A DNA stretch of 64,000 nucleotides from Streptomyces malaysiensis subsp. samsunensis (GTDB lineage Bacteria > Actinomycetota > Actinomycetes > Streptomycetales > Streptomycetaceae): positions 124,001-188,000 of the forward strand of contig NZ_JANIIC010000005.1 of the NCBI RefSeq assembly GCF_024519315.1. The letters are read 5' to 3'. Below are positions 1 to 8,169 of the stretch, piece by piece (the first letter of the stretch is position 1; each line of letters begins with the position of its first letter). The translations under genes were made by a program, and so were the position numbers. Below the pieces are notes generated by a model that saw only the letters and a program-made list of their open reading frames with translations, made no database searches and was not told where the DNA came from.

Positions 1-336
1 GCCCAGGGTGAACGCGACCTCCACCTCCGCCAGCGGGTTGAACAGCCCGGCCGTGGCGAGGGGTTCGCCGTGCTCGAGCAGCCTGCCGGCGAGCAGGTGG
101 CCGGCGGAGGGCTCATCGGCGCCGAAGGTGTCCCGCGCGGGCTGTGACGTCAGGCCGATCTTGTAGCCGATCGCCCGTTCCCCGGCCGCGATCGCCAGGT
201 CGCGGGTCGCGCTCTCCACGGCGTAGGCCAGCTCGAGGTCATCGAGCCGATCGGCCGCGGCGGGGTCCACCGCGTCGGCTCCGTTGCCGGCTTCCCACAG
301 GCGCCGCGCCAGTTCTGCGATCAGGTCCTTCTGCAT
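1..336 (-). CDS. 2-keto-4-pentenoate hydratase (MhpD family), N-terminal part
   Basis: This is the first 112 residues of a fumarylacetoacetase-fold hydratase that runs off the left edge of the window. The segment IGYKIGLTS followed by a conserved LFNPLAEVEVAF region is typical of 2-hydroxypenta-2,4-dienoate hydratases and 4-oxalocrotonate decarboxylases, which act late in meta-cleavage of aromatic compounds. The ATG at 336 overlaps the stop of the upstream zinc dehydrogenase remnant (TGATG), so the two were once translated together. A GGAGAG ribosome site lies just upstream. Hydratase and decarboxylase cannot be told apart from this fragment. Confidence 0.75.
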   Translation of the reverse strand, partial: MQKDLIAELARRLWEAGNGADAVDPAAADRLDDLELAYAVESATRDLAIAAGERAIGYKIGLTSQPARDTFGADEPSAGHLLAGRLLEHGEPLATAGLFNPLAEVEVAFTLG

Positions 337-600
337 CAGTCTCTCCTTGCCCGCGGGCGGCCGCTCGCCGCCCCGTCGGGGATGATCACCGCACGGCCGG
401 TGGCACCCCGCGACAGCGCGGCGTAAGCCTCGTTGATCGCCGACAGTTCGTACCGTTCGCCGAGCAGCTTGTGAAGCGGCAGGCGGCCGGTCTTGAACAG
501 ATCGACGAGCTTGGGGATGTCGACCGGTGTGTTGGCCGAGCCGTAGAGACTACCGATCAGCCGCTTCTCCTGCTGCGCCAAGGGGCGGCCGAACCGCTCG
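336..600 (-). pseudogene. Zinc-type alcohol dehydrogenase, C-terminal remnant
   Basis: The last 80 or so residues of a medium-chain zinc alcohol dehydrogenase are readable (KRLIGSLYGSANTPVDIPKL, then LLGERYELSAINEAYAALS and GRAVIIP). They match the C-terminal end of mycothiol- or NAD-dependent Zn alcohol dehydrogenases. Everything upstream, including the zinc ligands and the Rossmann fold, is missing. At about position 600 the homology stops and the opposite strand begins to encode a different broken gene. The stop codon overlaps the start of the hydratase. I read this as a deletion scar rather than a functional small protein. Confidence 0.7.
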
Positions 601-602
601 CC

Positions 603-770
603 GCCCCGGAGACCGCCATTGTCAACGACCTGTCCGCCTGGTATGGCTCGGTGGAGAAGATCCGCGGCATCGCCGAGCGGTCGGACGCCACCGTCGTCTT
701 CGGTCATGACGCCCAGCGGCCGCGCTCGATGCGGCTCGCCCCCAACGGCTTCCACACCCAACGGCTTCTG
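603..770 (+). pseudogene. AttM/AiiA-type metallo-hydrolase, C-terminal remnant
   Basis: The plus strand here encodes AWYGSVEKIRGIAERSDATV followed by VFGHDAQ and LAPNGF. This resembles the C-terminal end of metallo-beta-lactamase-fold N-acyl-homoserine lactonase-like proteins, where a GHD motif carries a zinc ligand. The HxHxDH metal site and the rest of the domain are absent. It abuts the zinc dehydrogenase remnant on the other strand, so one deletion probably removed both missing parts. It lies just upstream of the transhydrogenase gene. Confidence 0.55.
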
Positions 771-814
771 CACCCGATCGTGCGGCCCCGTCCGATCCCT
801 CAGGAGGGATGCGT

Positions 815-2104
815 ATGACCACCACCGTTCCGGCCGGACCCGAGTCCGTGTTCACCTATGGCGCCCCGGCGCTGAAGTTCGGGCCGGGAGCGTCCGACGA
901 GATCGGCTACGACCTCGCCCAGCGGGAGGTCCGCCGGGTACTCGTGATCACCGACGCCGGAGTGGCCGCCACCGGCGCACCGCACCGCGTCGCCGAACGG
1001 ATGACGGCGTTCGGCATCGAGGCCCATGTCTTCGACGGGGTGCACGTGGAGCCCACCGACGTCAGCCTGCGGCAGGCGGCCGACCACGCGCTGGCGTCGG
1101 GCCCGTGGGACGCCTTCGTCGCGGTGGGCGGCGGCTCCAGCATCGACACCGCCAAGGCCGTCAACCTGCTCAGCACCAACCCCGGCGAGCTGATGGACTA
1201 TGTCAACGCGCCGGTGGGCAGGGCGCTGGCGCCCGTGAACCCGCTCAAGCCGCTGGTCGCGGTCCCCACCACCACCGGGACCGGCTCGGAGTCCACCACG
1301 ATCTGCGTGCTCGACGTCCTGGAACTGGAGGTCAAAACCGGCATCAGCCACGCCAGGCTGCGGCCCGCACTCGCGGTCATCGACCCCGATCTGACGTTCA
1401 CCCTGCCCGCCGGGGTGACCGCCGCCAGCGGTATGGACATCCTGTGCCATGCGCTGGAGAGCTACACGGCCCGGCCGTACGACGCGCTGCCGCGCAAGCG
1501 CCCCGAGCAGCGCGTACCGTACTGCGGCGCCAATCCCATCTCCGACGCATGGTCGGAACGGGCCCTGCACCTGCTCGCACAGTCCTTCCGCACCGCGGTC
1601 CGCGACGGCGACGACCCCGGGGCACGGTCGGACATGGCCCTGGCGGCCACCTTCGCGGGGCTCGGATTCGGCAACGCGGGCGTACACATCCCCCACGCCA
1701 ACGCCTACCCGATCGCCGGACGGGTGAAGGACTTCCACCCCACCGGCTACCCGGAGCACGAGCCGATGGTCCCGCACGGCATGGCCGTCTCGCTCACCGC
1801 GCCGGAGGCGTTCCGCTTCACCTTCGCCGCCCAGCCCGAACGGCACCTCCGGGCCGCGGAACTCCTCGCCCCGGAGATGGAACGCCCCGGCAACCTCGCC
1901 GAGTATCTGCCGGCCGCGATCGAGCGGTTGATGCGCGACATCGGCATGCCCAACGGCATCGGCGGTGTCGGCTACGGCAAGGGCGATATCCCCGCCCTGG
2001 TGGAAGGCACCATGAAGCAGCAGCGGCTGCTGGCCACCGCCCCGCGCGCGGTCACCGAGGACGACCTCGCCGGTATCCTCGACCGCTCCCTGTCGCTCTG
2101 GTGA
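815..2104 (+). CDS. Hydroxyacid-oxoacid transhydrogenase, iron-type alcohol dehydrogenase family
   Basis: This 429-residue protein is a group III iron-containing alcohol dehydrogenase. It has the nucleotide-binding GGGSSIDTAKAVNLL segment, the TTTGTGSE loop and metal-binding Asp and His residues in GMDILCHALES and VPHGM. The long stretch GFGNAGVHIPHANAYPIAG, with the VKDFHPTGYP loop after it, is characteristic of the ADHFE1 branch, which couples oxidation of 4-hydroxybutyrate-type acids to reduction of 2-oxoglutarate. An ATG at 809 is too close to the AGGAGG at 802-807, so the ATG at 815 with seven bases of spacing is preferred. Maleylacetate reductase is the main alternative but is less likely. 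Confidence 0.8.
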   Translation: MTTTVPAGPESVFTYGAPALKFGPGASDEIGYDLAQREVRRVLVITDAGVAATGAPHRVAERMTAFGIEAHVFDGVHVEPTDVSLRQAADHALASGPWDAFVAVGGGSSIDTAKAVNLLSTNPGELMDYVNAPVGRALAPVNPLKPLVAVPTTTGTGSESTTICVLDVLELEVKTGISHARLRPALAVIDPDLTFTLPAGVTAASGMDILCHALESYTARPYDALPRKRPEQRVPYCGANPISDAWSERALHLLAQSFRTAVRDGDDPGARSDMALAATFAGLGFGNAGVHIPHANAYPIAGRVKDFHPTGYPEHEPMVPHGMAVSLTAPEAFRFTFAAQPERHLRAAELLAPEMERPGNLAEYLPAAIERLMRDIGMPNGIGGVGYGKGDIPALVEGTMKQQRLLATAPRAVTEDDLAGILDRSLSLW

Positions 2105-2171
2105 GATGAGAAACCGTCGGCCGGCCATGAACTCGCCCGCGGGACCGGGCACCGCTTCGAGGTCAAGCCGA

Positions 2172-2223
2172 TATGAAGCGCTACGGGGCCGGTCGCCTAT
2201 GAAGCGCTACGGGGCCGGTCGCC
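2172..2223. repeat. 26-bp tandem duplication at the end of a flavin monooxygenase gene
   Basis: A 26-bp unit beginning TATGAAGCGCTACGGGG occurs twice in direct succession (2172-2197 and 2198-2223) without mismatches. The stop codon of the adjacent minus-strand gene lies in the second copy, and the first copy carries the same TAG triplet downstream. The duplication therefore did not change the protein end. Confidence 0.9.
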
Positions 2224-3226
2224 AGCCCAGTGCCGGGGCGAGTTCGGTGGCGATGTCGGTGAGGATCTGGACGTAGTCCTCGTGGTCGAAGGTGAAGGGC
2301 AGCGCGAACGCGACCTCCTCGACCTCCCGGAAGGCGGCGTGCGAGGACAGCCGTTCGGCGATCTCCCCGGAGGTGCCCACGAGATCCGGCGCGAACATCA
2401 TCCGCGCCGGACCCTGGGGCGTGGCGGTACGCGGCATCCGCTTCGCGACGTACTGCTCGTACTTCGCGCGCTGCTCCGGTGAGGCGCTGTCGGTGGGGAT
2501 GACGACGAGTCCCTGGGAGACCCGGGCACGGTCGCCGTCGGGGTGGTGGGCGCGGAAGGTCCGGATGTGCGAGAGCTGGATCTCGGCGAAGTCCTCGGAC
2601 TCCTCCGCCTTCACCACACTGCTGGTGAGCAGGTTCATTCCGTGCTCACCGGCCCACTGGGCCGACCGCAGGCTGCCACCGCCGTACCACATGCGGCGGC
2701 CGAGCCCCGGGGCGTGCGGCTGGACACGGTCGGAGAACACCTCGAAGCCCTCGACACCGCTGATGCCGGTGACCGGTTCGCCGCGTACGCAGTCCAGCAG
2801 CCTCCGCACCCGCTCATGGCTGAAGTCCTCGGTATCGGCGGTGTCGGGGTAGAGCGCGCCCTTGACGTGCTCGTAGTGATGCGGCGGACCGGCGCTGACC
2901 CCCGGGTTGAGGCGGCCCCCGGACAGGATGTCGACCGTCGCGAGATCCTCGGCCAGCCGCAGCGGGTTCTCCCATCCCAGCGGGATGACGGCCGTGCCCA
3001 GTTCGATGCGGCGGGTGCGCTGCGTGGCCGCCGCCAGAACGGCCAAGGGAGAGGAAATGCCGTATTGCAGATGGCGGTGGCGCACCCAGGCGCTGTCGAA
3101 CCCCAGCCGCTCGCCCAGTTCGATGATGTCGAGTGTCGACTCATGGCCCCGGCGGGGGTCGGCCTCATCGAACAGCCCGATGGTCAAGAAGCCCAGCTTC
3201 CGCAAGGGTTTCGAGGTCAGCGGCAC
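2207..3226 (-). CDS. LLM class flavin-dependent oxidoreductase
   Basis: This 339-residue protein is a luciferase-like (TIM barrel) flavin monooxygenase. It has the N-terminal LGFLTIGLF strand, the RHRHLQYGISSPLAVLAAAT region, and RIELGTAVIPLGWENPLRLAEDLATVD, where substrate and FMN bind in the family. Such enzymes use reduced flavin supplied by a partner reductase. The likely start is a GTG at 3226 behind GGAGGAGC; a longer reading frame upstream lacks family similarity. It is followed on the same strand side by two SsuD-like genes and may share their sulfur-scavenging role. The substrate is not identifiable. Confidence 0.75.
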   Translation of the reverse strand: MPLTSKPLRKLGFLTIGLFDEADPRRGHESTLDIIELGERLGFDSAWVRHRHLQYGISSPLAVLAAATQRTRRIELGTAVIPLGWENPLRLAEDLATVDILSGGRLNPGVSAGPPHHYEHVKGALYPDTADTEDFSHERVRRLLDCVRGEPVTGISGVEGFEVFSDRVQPHAPGLGRRMWYGGGSLRSAQWAGEHGMNLLTSSVVKAEESEDFAEIQLSHIRTFRAHHPDGDRARVSQGLVVIPTDSASPEQRAKYEQYVAKRMPRTATPQGPARMMFAPDLVGTSGEIAERLSSHAAFREVEEVAFALPFTFDHEDYVQILTDIATELAPALGWRPAP

Positions 3227-3307
3227 AGGGCTCCTCCAGCGTCCGCGGCGCACTCCGCCGCACACCATTGCCGTTCCATTGTCTCAGGCGGCCGATCGGG
3301 GAACGGG

Positions 3308-4381
3308 TCACCCGGCCCGTTCCCGCAGCCTGTGGAGCAGTTGGTCACCGATGCGGGCGACCTCCGGTTTGTACGGGGTGTCGGAGAGCACGAAGTGGGT
3401 GATGCCCAGCTTGCGGTAGCCGTTCAGCGCCTCGGCCACATCGTCGGGCGAGCCGACCAGCCAGGTGGTCGCCGCTCCCCCGCCGCCGACCTTGCCGGGG
3501 GTGGTGTAGAGGCAGGTGTCGAGCACCTCTCCGCGCTCGGCGAGGTCGAAAAGCCGCTGCTGCCCCACGGCCTTCCTGCGGTTTCCCGTCCAGGTCGCCG
3601 CGCCCTTGCCGGCCGCCATCTTCGCGACCTTCTCCTCGGCCGCGCGCCACGCCTCCTCGGTGGTGTCGCGCACCAGTGTGGTGATGCGCAGCCCGAATTC
3701 CAGCGGCTTGTGCCGGCGGCCCACCTGCTCGCTCATGGTCTTGAGCCGGTCGACGCGTTCGGCGATCCCGTCGAGTGGTTCACCCCAGAAGAGCTGCACA
3801 TCGGCCTCGGCCGCCGACACCCGTTCGGCGGCCTCGGAGGCGCCGCCGAAGTAGAGCGTCGGATGGGGTCTGCCGTCGGTGGCGTACGGGCGGGGGGCGA
3901 CCGTTGAGCCGGTGACCCGGAAGTGCTCGCCGTGGAAGGTGACGTCCTCCTCGGTCCACAGGCGCCGCAGGAGATACAGGAACTCTTGGGTGCGGGCGTA
4001 CCGTTCGGGGGGTTCGACGGTGGTGTCCCCGTACGCGGCCGGGTTGTCCAGCCCGCTGACGATGTTGACCAGGACGCGTCCGCGGCTGAGCTGGTCGAGC
4101 GTGGCCGCCGCGCCGGCGAAGTTCGCCGGGTGCCAGTAGCCGGGACGGATCGCGATCAGGGGCTTGAACGTCGTGGTCCGGGCGGCCAGCGCGGTGGCGA
4201 CGGTGAAGGTGTCCGGGCGTCCCCATCCGGTGCCCAGCAGAGCGCCGCCCCAGCCGTGCTGCTCCGCCGTACGGGCGAGGTCGGTGGAGTATTCGATGGA
4301 TCCCCAGCCGGATGTGGTGTCGTCGCCACGGTGGCCCGGTTCGACGGTGTTGGGGATGTACCAGAGGAATTCCGGGCTCAT
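3308..4381 (-). CDS. SsuD-like alkanesulfonate monooxygenase family protein
   Basis: The 357-residue product is a luciferase-fold FMNH2-dependent monooxygenase of the alkanesulfonate/dimethylsulfone type. The family signatures are FLWYIPNTVEPG at the N-terminus, FKPLIAIRPGYWHPANFA, the GRVLVNIVSG segment and PTLYFGGASEAAERV. Members cleave C-S bonds to release sulfite for growth under sulfur starvation. The ATG at 4381 has a GAGG box nine bases upstream. It is the last gene of a minus-strand run with a second SsuD-like gene (gap 52 bases), an acyl-CoA dehydrogenase-like gene and a sulfonate importer. No flavin reductase is present in the cluster. Confidence 0.8.
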   Translation of the reverse strand: MSPEFLWYIPNTVEPGHRGDDTTSGWGSIEYSTDLARTAEQHGWGGALLGTGWGRPDTFTVATALAARTTTFKPLIAIRPGYWHPANFAGAAATLDQLSRGRVLVNIVSGLDNPAAYGDTTVEPPERYARTQEFLYLLRRLWTEEDVTFHGEHFRVTGSTVAPRPYATDGRPHPTLYFGGASEAAERVSAAEADVQLFWGEPLDGIAERVDRLKTMSEQVGRRHKPLEFGLRITTLVRDTTEEAWRAAEEKVAKMAAGKGAATWTGNRRKAVGQQRLFDLAERGEVLDTCLYTTPGKVGGGGAATTWLVGSPDDVAEALNGYRKLGITHFVLSDTPYKPEVARIGDQLLHRLRERAG

Positions 4382-4433
4382 GATGTTTCCTCTCGCTGCC
4401 CGGCGCCCGCCACCCCGCGGTCGGTGGTGGTGG

Positions 4434-5585
4434 TCACCGGGTGCCTCCCGTGGCGGTGAGGGCGGACGGGGTGGTGGCGGCGCGGTGGGCGAGCTCCTGG
4501 CGTACGAGGGGGATGAGGTGGCGGCCGTAGTCGATGGCGTCGTCGAGCGGGTCGTAGCCACGGATGAGGAGGGTGGTGGCGCCGATGTCCACATAGTCGA
4601 GCAGCGCCTGCGCGACCGTCTCCGGGGTGCCCACGAGGGCGGTGGTGTTGCCGCCCGCGCCGGTCGCGGTGGCGGTGGGGGTCCACAGGGCGCGGTCGTG
4701 GCGGTCGGCCTTGGCGGCGGCCGCGAGGAGCCGCTGGGACCCGGCGTTCTCGGGTGTGCGCTCGCCGTTCTGCTGGTGGAAGAACGGGCGTCCCGTCCCG
4801 GTCCTGATGGTGTCCAGGACGCGGTGGGCCCGTTCCCAGGCCAGTTCCTCGGTGGCCGCCAGGATCGGGCGGAAGGACACGCTGATCCCGGGCGTCCCGG
4901 TGCGTCCGGCGGCCGCCGCCGCGGCGCGTACGGAGGCGATCTGCTCGGCGGTCTCCGCGAGCGGTTCACCCCACAGCGCGAAGGTGTCGGCGTGCTTGCC
5001 GCCCACCCGGTAGGCGGCCTCCGAGGAGCCGCCGAAGTACAGCGGGATACCGGCCGCGCGGTGCGGCAGGACGTCGGAGGAGTAGTCCTCGAACCGGTAG
5101 TGGCGGCCCTCGTGGCTGAACGGCTCGGCGGAGGACCAGGCACGCCGCAGGATGCCCAGGTACTCGTCCGTGCGGTCGTAGCGCTCCTCCTTGTCCAGGT
5201 AGTCGCCATCCTTGCGCTGCTCGGCGTCGTTGCCGCCGGTGATGGTGTGCACGGCGACGCGGCCGCCGGTGAACCGGTCGAGGGTGGCGAAGCTCCGGGC
5301 GGCGAGGGTGGGGGCGACGAAGCCGGGGCGGTGGGCGATGAGCAGCCCGATCCGTTCGGTGCGGGCCGCCACATGCGCGGCCACCTGGGTTCCGTCGGGC
5401 CGGCGGGAGCTGTAGCCGATGAGGATCCGGTCGAAGCCCGCGTCCTCGTGGGCGCGGGCGAAGCGGGTGGTGTAGTCCGGGTCGATCGCGGGGCCGGTGG
5501 CGGGCCGGGTCTCGGAGACCTCCTGGGTCTCGATCATGCCGATGAACTCGACCGACGTCGCGGGCGATGAGGAGGGCGCGGACAT
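4434..5585 (-). CDS. SsuD-like alkanesulfonate monooxygenase family protein, second copy
   Basis: This 383-residue luciferase-fold monooxygenase is related to the gene downstream but not a recent duplicate. Key stretches are EFIGMIETQEVSETRPA, GLLIAHRPGFVAPTLAARSF, GGRVAVHTITGGNDAEQ and IPLYFGGSSEAAYRVG. It has the long YDRTDEYLGILRRAW helix common in alkanesulfonate monooxygenases. It begins at ATG 5585, two bases from the end of the acyl-CoA dehydrogenase-like gene, so translation is coupled. Two such enzymes side by side suggest different sulfonate or sulfone substrates. Confidence 0.8.
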   Translation of the reverse strand: MSAPSSSPATSVEFIGMIETQEVSETRPATGPAIDPDYTTRFARAHEDAGFDRILIGYSSRRPDGTQVAAHVAARTERIGLLIAHRPGFVAPTLAARSFATLDRFTGGRVAVHTITGGNDAEQRKDGDYLDKEERYDRTDEYLGILRRAWSSAEPFSHEGRHYRFEDYSSDVLPHRAAGIPLYFGGSSEAAYRVGGKHADTFALWGEPLAETAEQIASVRAAAAAAGRTGTPGISVSFRPILAATEELAWERAHRVLDTIRTGTGRPFFHQQNGERTPENAGSQRLLAAAAKADRHDRALWTPTATATGAGGNTTALVGTPETVAQALLDYVDIGATTLLIRGYDPLDDAIDYGRHLIPLVRQELAHRAATTPSALTATGGTR

Positions 5586-5587
5586 GG

Positions 5588-6850
5588 TCAATTGCCTTTC
5601 GGGACGGTCGAGTTGGACGGGGCGGACGCGGTGGACACGGCGGAGGTGGCGGGCGCGGACCGGCGGGCCAGTGCCGCGCGGCCGGTGGCGGTGAGGACGG
5701 AGTCGTCCTGCGGGGTGTGCACACGGCCGCACAGCACATCCCGGTGGTGCCGCTGGAGCGGGTTGGCATGCGTGAGGCCGTGGTTCCCGACGAGCGTGAG
5801 GGCCTGGTCGACGGCGGTGATGGCCGCGCGGGTGCCGAGGACCTTGGCGGCGCCCGCCCGTTCGGCGGCCTCCGGGTCGCCCGCGTCGACGCGGGCGGAG
5901 AGCGCGTCCACGAGCGTGTCGGCGCCGATGAGGGCGGTCTCGATCTCTCCGACGGCACTCTGGAAGCGGGGCAGGGTCGCGAGCGGCGCGCCGAGGGCGG
6001 TGGGCACCCGCTCGTGCAGGAAGCCGATCAGCCAGTCGCGGGCGGCGCCCGCCACGCCGAGGTACAGCGCGGTCAGGCCGAGTGCGTTCCAGGCCCCGGT
6101 CACCGGGTCGGGGCGGGCGCCCGGTGTGTCGCCGGGCTCGGCGAGGCCGATGACATCGCCGGCCGGCACCGGTACGGAGTCCAGGACCACATCGTCGCTG
6201 CGGCTGGCCCGCAGACCGACATGGTCCCAGGTCGGCTCCACGGTCAGCCCGGGGCTGCCCGCGCGGACGATGAAGGTGCCGACGCGTACGGGCTCCCCGG
6301 CGCCGGGCTCGGTGCGCGCGAAGACCAGCATGCGGCTGAGCCCGACCGCACCCGTGGAGTAGATCTTCCGGCCCGTCAGCAGCCACTGGTCGCCGTCGCG
6401 CCGCGCGGTGGTGGCGGGCAGTCCACCGCGGACCGGGCTGCCGAGTTCCGGCTCCACGCGCAGCGCGTTGACCAGGGCCGGGCGCGTGGCCGACGCGGCG
6501 AGCAGATCGGCGTAGGCGGTGACCGGCCAGGCGGGCGTACGGGCCTCGGCGGCGTGGGTGAACAGCGTCATGGCCGTCACCAGGGCCACAGCCGGGTCGC
6601 CCGCGCCCAGAGCGCGCAGGATGCGGACGGTGTCGGCGAGCCCGGCCCCGGCTCCGCCGTACCGCGTGGCGACGGTGGCGGTGAGCAGCCCGGCCTCGTG
6701 GACCAGGGCGATCCCCTCGGTGGGGAAGGAGGCGTCACGGTCGTGTGCGGGGGCGCGGGCGGCCAGCGCCGCGGTGAGCGCGGGCAGCCGGTCGTAGTCC
6801 GGCGGTGGCAGGGCGGTGGGGCGGCGGGTCCGGTCGGTGGTGGAGGTCAC
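5588..6850 (-). CDS. Acyl-CoA dehydrogenase-like flavoprotein (SfnB/DszC-like)
   Basis: The 420-residue protein has the acyl-CoA dehydrogenase fold: an N-terminal helical domain, a middle beta domain (WLLTGRKIYSTGAVGLSRML) and a C-terminal four-helix domain ending with LVGNHGLTHANPLQRHHRDV. In operons with SsuD-like enzymes these proteins (SfnB, DszC, dibenzothiophene monooxygenase type) act as flavin-dependent monooxygenases on organosulfur compounds. That role is inferred from context. The GTG at 6850 follows GGAGACCCC. A Cys-ending leader peptide sits about 330 bases upstream, which points to sulfur-dependent control. Confidence 0.75.
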   Translation of the reverse strand: MTSTTDRTRRPTALPPPDYDRLPALTAALAARAPAHDRDASFPTEGIALVHEAGLLTATVATRYGGAGAGLADTVRILRALGAGDPAVALVTAMTLFTHAAEARTPAWPVTAYADLLAASATRPALVNALRVEPELGSPVRGGLPATTARRDGDQWLLTGRKIYSTGAVGLSRMLVFARTEPGAGEPVRVGTFIVRAGSPGLTVEPTWDHVGLRASRSDDVVLDSVPVPAGDVIGLAEPGDTPGARPDPVTGAWNALGLTALYLGVAGAARDWLIGFLHERVPTALGAPLATLPRFQSAVGEIETALIGADTLVDALSARVDAGDPEAAERAGAAKVLGTRAAITAVDQALTLVGNHGLTHANPLQRHHRDVLCGRVHTPQDDSVLTATGRAALARRSAPATSAVSTASAPSNSTVPKGN

Positions 6851-7179
6851 GGGGTCTCCGAAGTGGCTGTCGCGTCGGCGGTGGTGGACGAGGGGTAAGG
6901 GATGCGGCACCCATGGCCGGCCCGGTCCTGGGGCCCGGTCCCCGGGGACGTGGTCATCGGACGCGGCGGACGCCGGGCCGTCAACGGCGGAGGGGACGCA
7001 CACGGCCCGAAGCCGGGCCCGAGGGAGGTCTCCGTCGCCCCGGGGACGGCTGATGGCCCCGGGTTCAACGGGAGGTGAGGAGCGATTCCAGGCCGGTCCG
7101 GTGGCCGGTGAACGGTGACCGGTGGCCGGTGGAGGTCACCTACGGGGTGCCGGGCCCCCGGGGACGGTGCGGCCGCCGC
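6851..7179. other. Long untranslated leader between leader peptide and acyl-CoA dehydrogenase gene
   Basis: About 330 bases hold no convincing gene. The sequence has short direct repeats, for example CCGGTGGCCGGTG at 7098-7110 and again at 7119-7131, a 21-base period. In RNA from the minus strand these could form alternative hairpins behind the leader peptide, as expected for an attenuator. I did not resolve a single terminator. Confidence 0.35.
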
Positions 7180-7254
7180 TCAGCGACAGAGGGCGCTGGA
7201 GGTGCGCAGGAAGTCCACGTAGCGGCAGAGCACGCCCGGATGCGTTGAATGCAT
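7180..7254 (-). CDS. Cys-ending leader peptide upstream of organosulfur genes
   Basis: A 24-residue ORF starts at ATG 7254 and ends with CRYVDFLRTSSALCR. It matches the pattern of small actinobacterial leader peptides that precede sulfur assimilation genes (Arg-rich, VD-L-R, then SSALC near the end). Translation through the late Cys codon is thought to sense cysteine supply in such leaders. A second peptide of the same design lies before the sulfonate importer. The ribosome site is weak (GGGGT). The family match is by pattern only. Confidence 0.7.
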   Translation of the reverse strand: MHSTHPGVLCRYVDFLRTSSALCR

Positions 7255-7413
7255 ACCCCATATGGTCGTGACCGCAGGAGCCGCTGTCAATGGACACCTT
7301 TGGGTGTCTCATTGCGCGGAACCCCGACGACCTGCGCTTTTGTCAGCACGTCAGCCATCGGCCGTCAGTCGTCGGCCGTCGGCCCTGACGAGCCTCCCGG
7401 ACAAACGCCGCCC

Positions 7414-8169
7414 CTACCCGGAGGGCACCTCGACGCCCAGCCGGACCAGCAGCCGTTCGCGCAGCACCGCGTACTCGGGAGTGCCGGGCCTGCGCGGCGC
7501 CGCAAGGTCCACGGGGAGGTCGGCGGCGATATGGCCCCCGTCCAGGACCACCACCCGGTCGGCGAGTGCGATCGCCTCGTCCACATCGTGGGTGACCAGC
7601 AGCACGGCGGGGCGGTGGCGCTCGTACAGACGGGCCAGCAGGGTGTGCATACGGGCCCGGGTGAGGGCGTCCAGCGCGCCGAACGGCTCGTCCGCGAGCA
7701 GCAGTTGGGGCTCGCGCACCAGGGAGCGGGCGAGCGAGACCCGCTGCTGCTCACCGCCCGACAGCTCCACCGGCCAGGCGTCCTCCCGCCCGGCCAGGCC
7801 CACCTCGGCGAGCGCCGTGCGCGCCCGCTCCTGTGCGTCCGCGCCGCTGAGCCCCAGCGTCACATTGGCCAGCACCCGCTTCCACGGCAGCAGCCGGGCG
7901 TCCTGGAAGACCACCGACACATGGTCGGGCGCGCTCAGTTCGCCCTCGCCACCGGCGTCGTGGTCGAGTCCGGCGAGGGCGCGCAGCAGGGTCGACTTGC
8001 CGGAGCCGCTGCGGCCCAGCATGGCCACGAACTCCCCTGCGCGCAGGCTCAGATCGAGCCCGTCCAGCACCCTGCGCTCGCCGAAGGCCCGTACGAGCCC
8101 GCTGATGCGGACGGCGGCCGTGCCGGTCTCCGGGACGGTGGCCGTCAGTCCGCCAGTGTGCGCCGCCAT
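7414..8169 (-). CDS. ssuB: Sulfonate ABC importer ATP-binding protein, SsuB-like
   Basis: The 251-residue ATPase has Walker A GRSGSGKST, Q-loop VVFQDARLLPW, signature LSGGEQQR, Walker B LLLADEPFGALD and the switch THD. The VFQDARLLPW segment and its place beside an SsuC-type permease and an SsuA-like lipoprotein make it the ATPase of an aliphatic sulfonate or taurine-type importer. The start at ATG 8169 lies inside the end of the permease gene (25-base overlap), with GAAGG upstream. Nitrate or other small anions remain possible substrates, but the neighbours favour sulfonates. Confidence 0.8.
   Translation of the reverse strand: MAAHTGGLTATVPETGTAAVRISGLVRAFGERRVLDGLDLSLRAGEFVAMLGRSGSGKSTLLRALAGLDHDAGGEGELSAPDHVSVVFQDARLLPWKRVLANVTLGLSGADAQERARTALAEVGLAGREDAWPVELSGGEQQRVSLARSLVREPQLLLADEPFGALDALTRARMHTLLARLYERHRPAVLLVTHDVDEAIALADRVVVLDGGHIAADLPVDLAAPRRPGTPEYAVLRERLLVRLGVEVPSG

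Noticed and set aside
3308..5374. A continuous 688-residue reading frame spanning two SsuD-like genes
   Set aside because: Only the last 357 residues resemble a protein; the first part is a shadow frame of the neighbouring SsuD-like gene, and a ribosome site with ATG at 4381 marks the true start.
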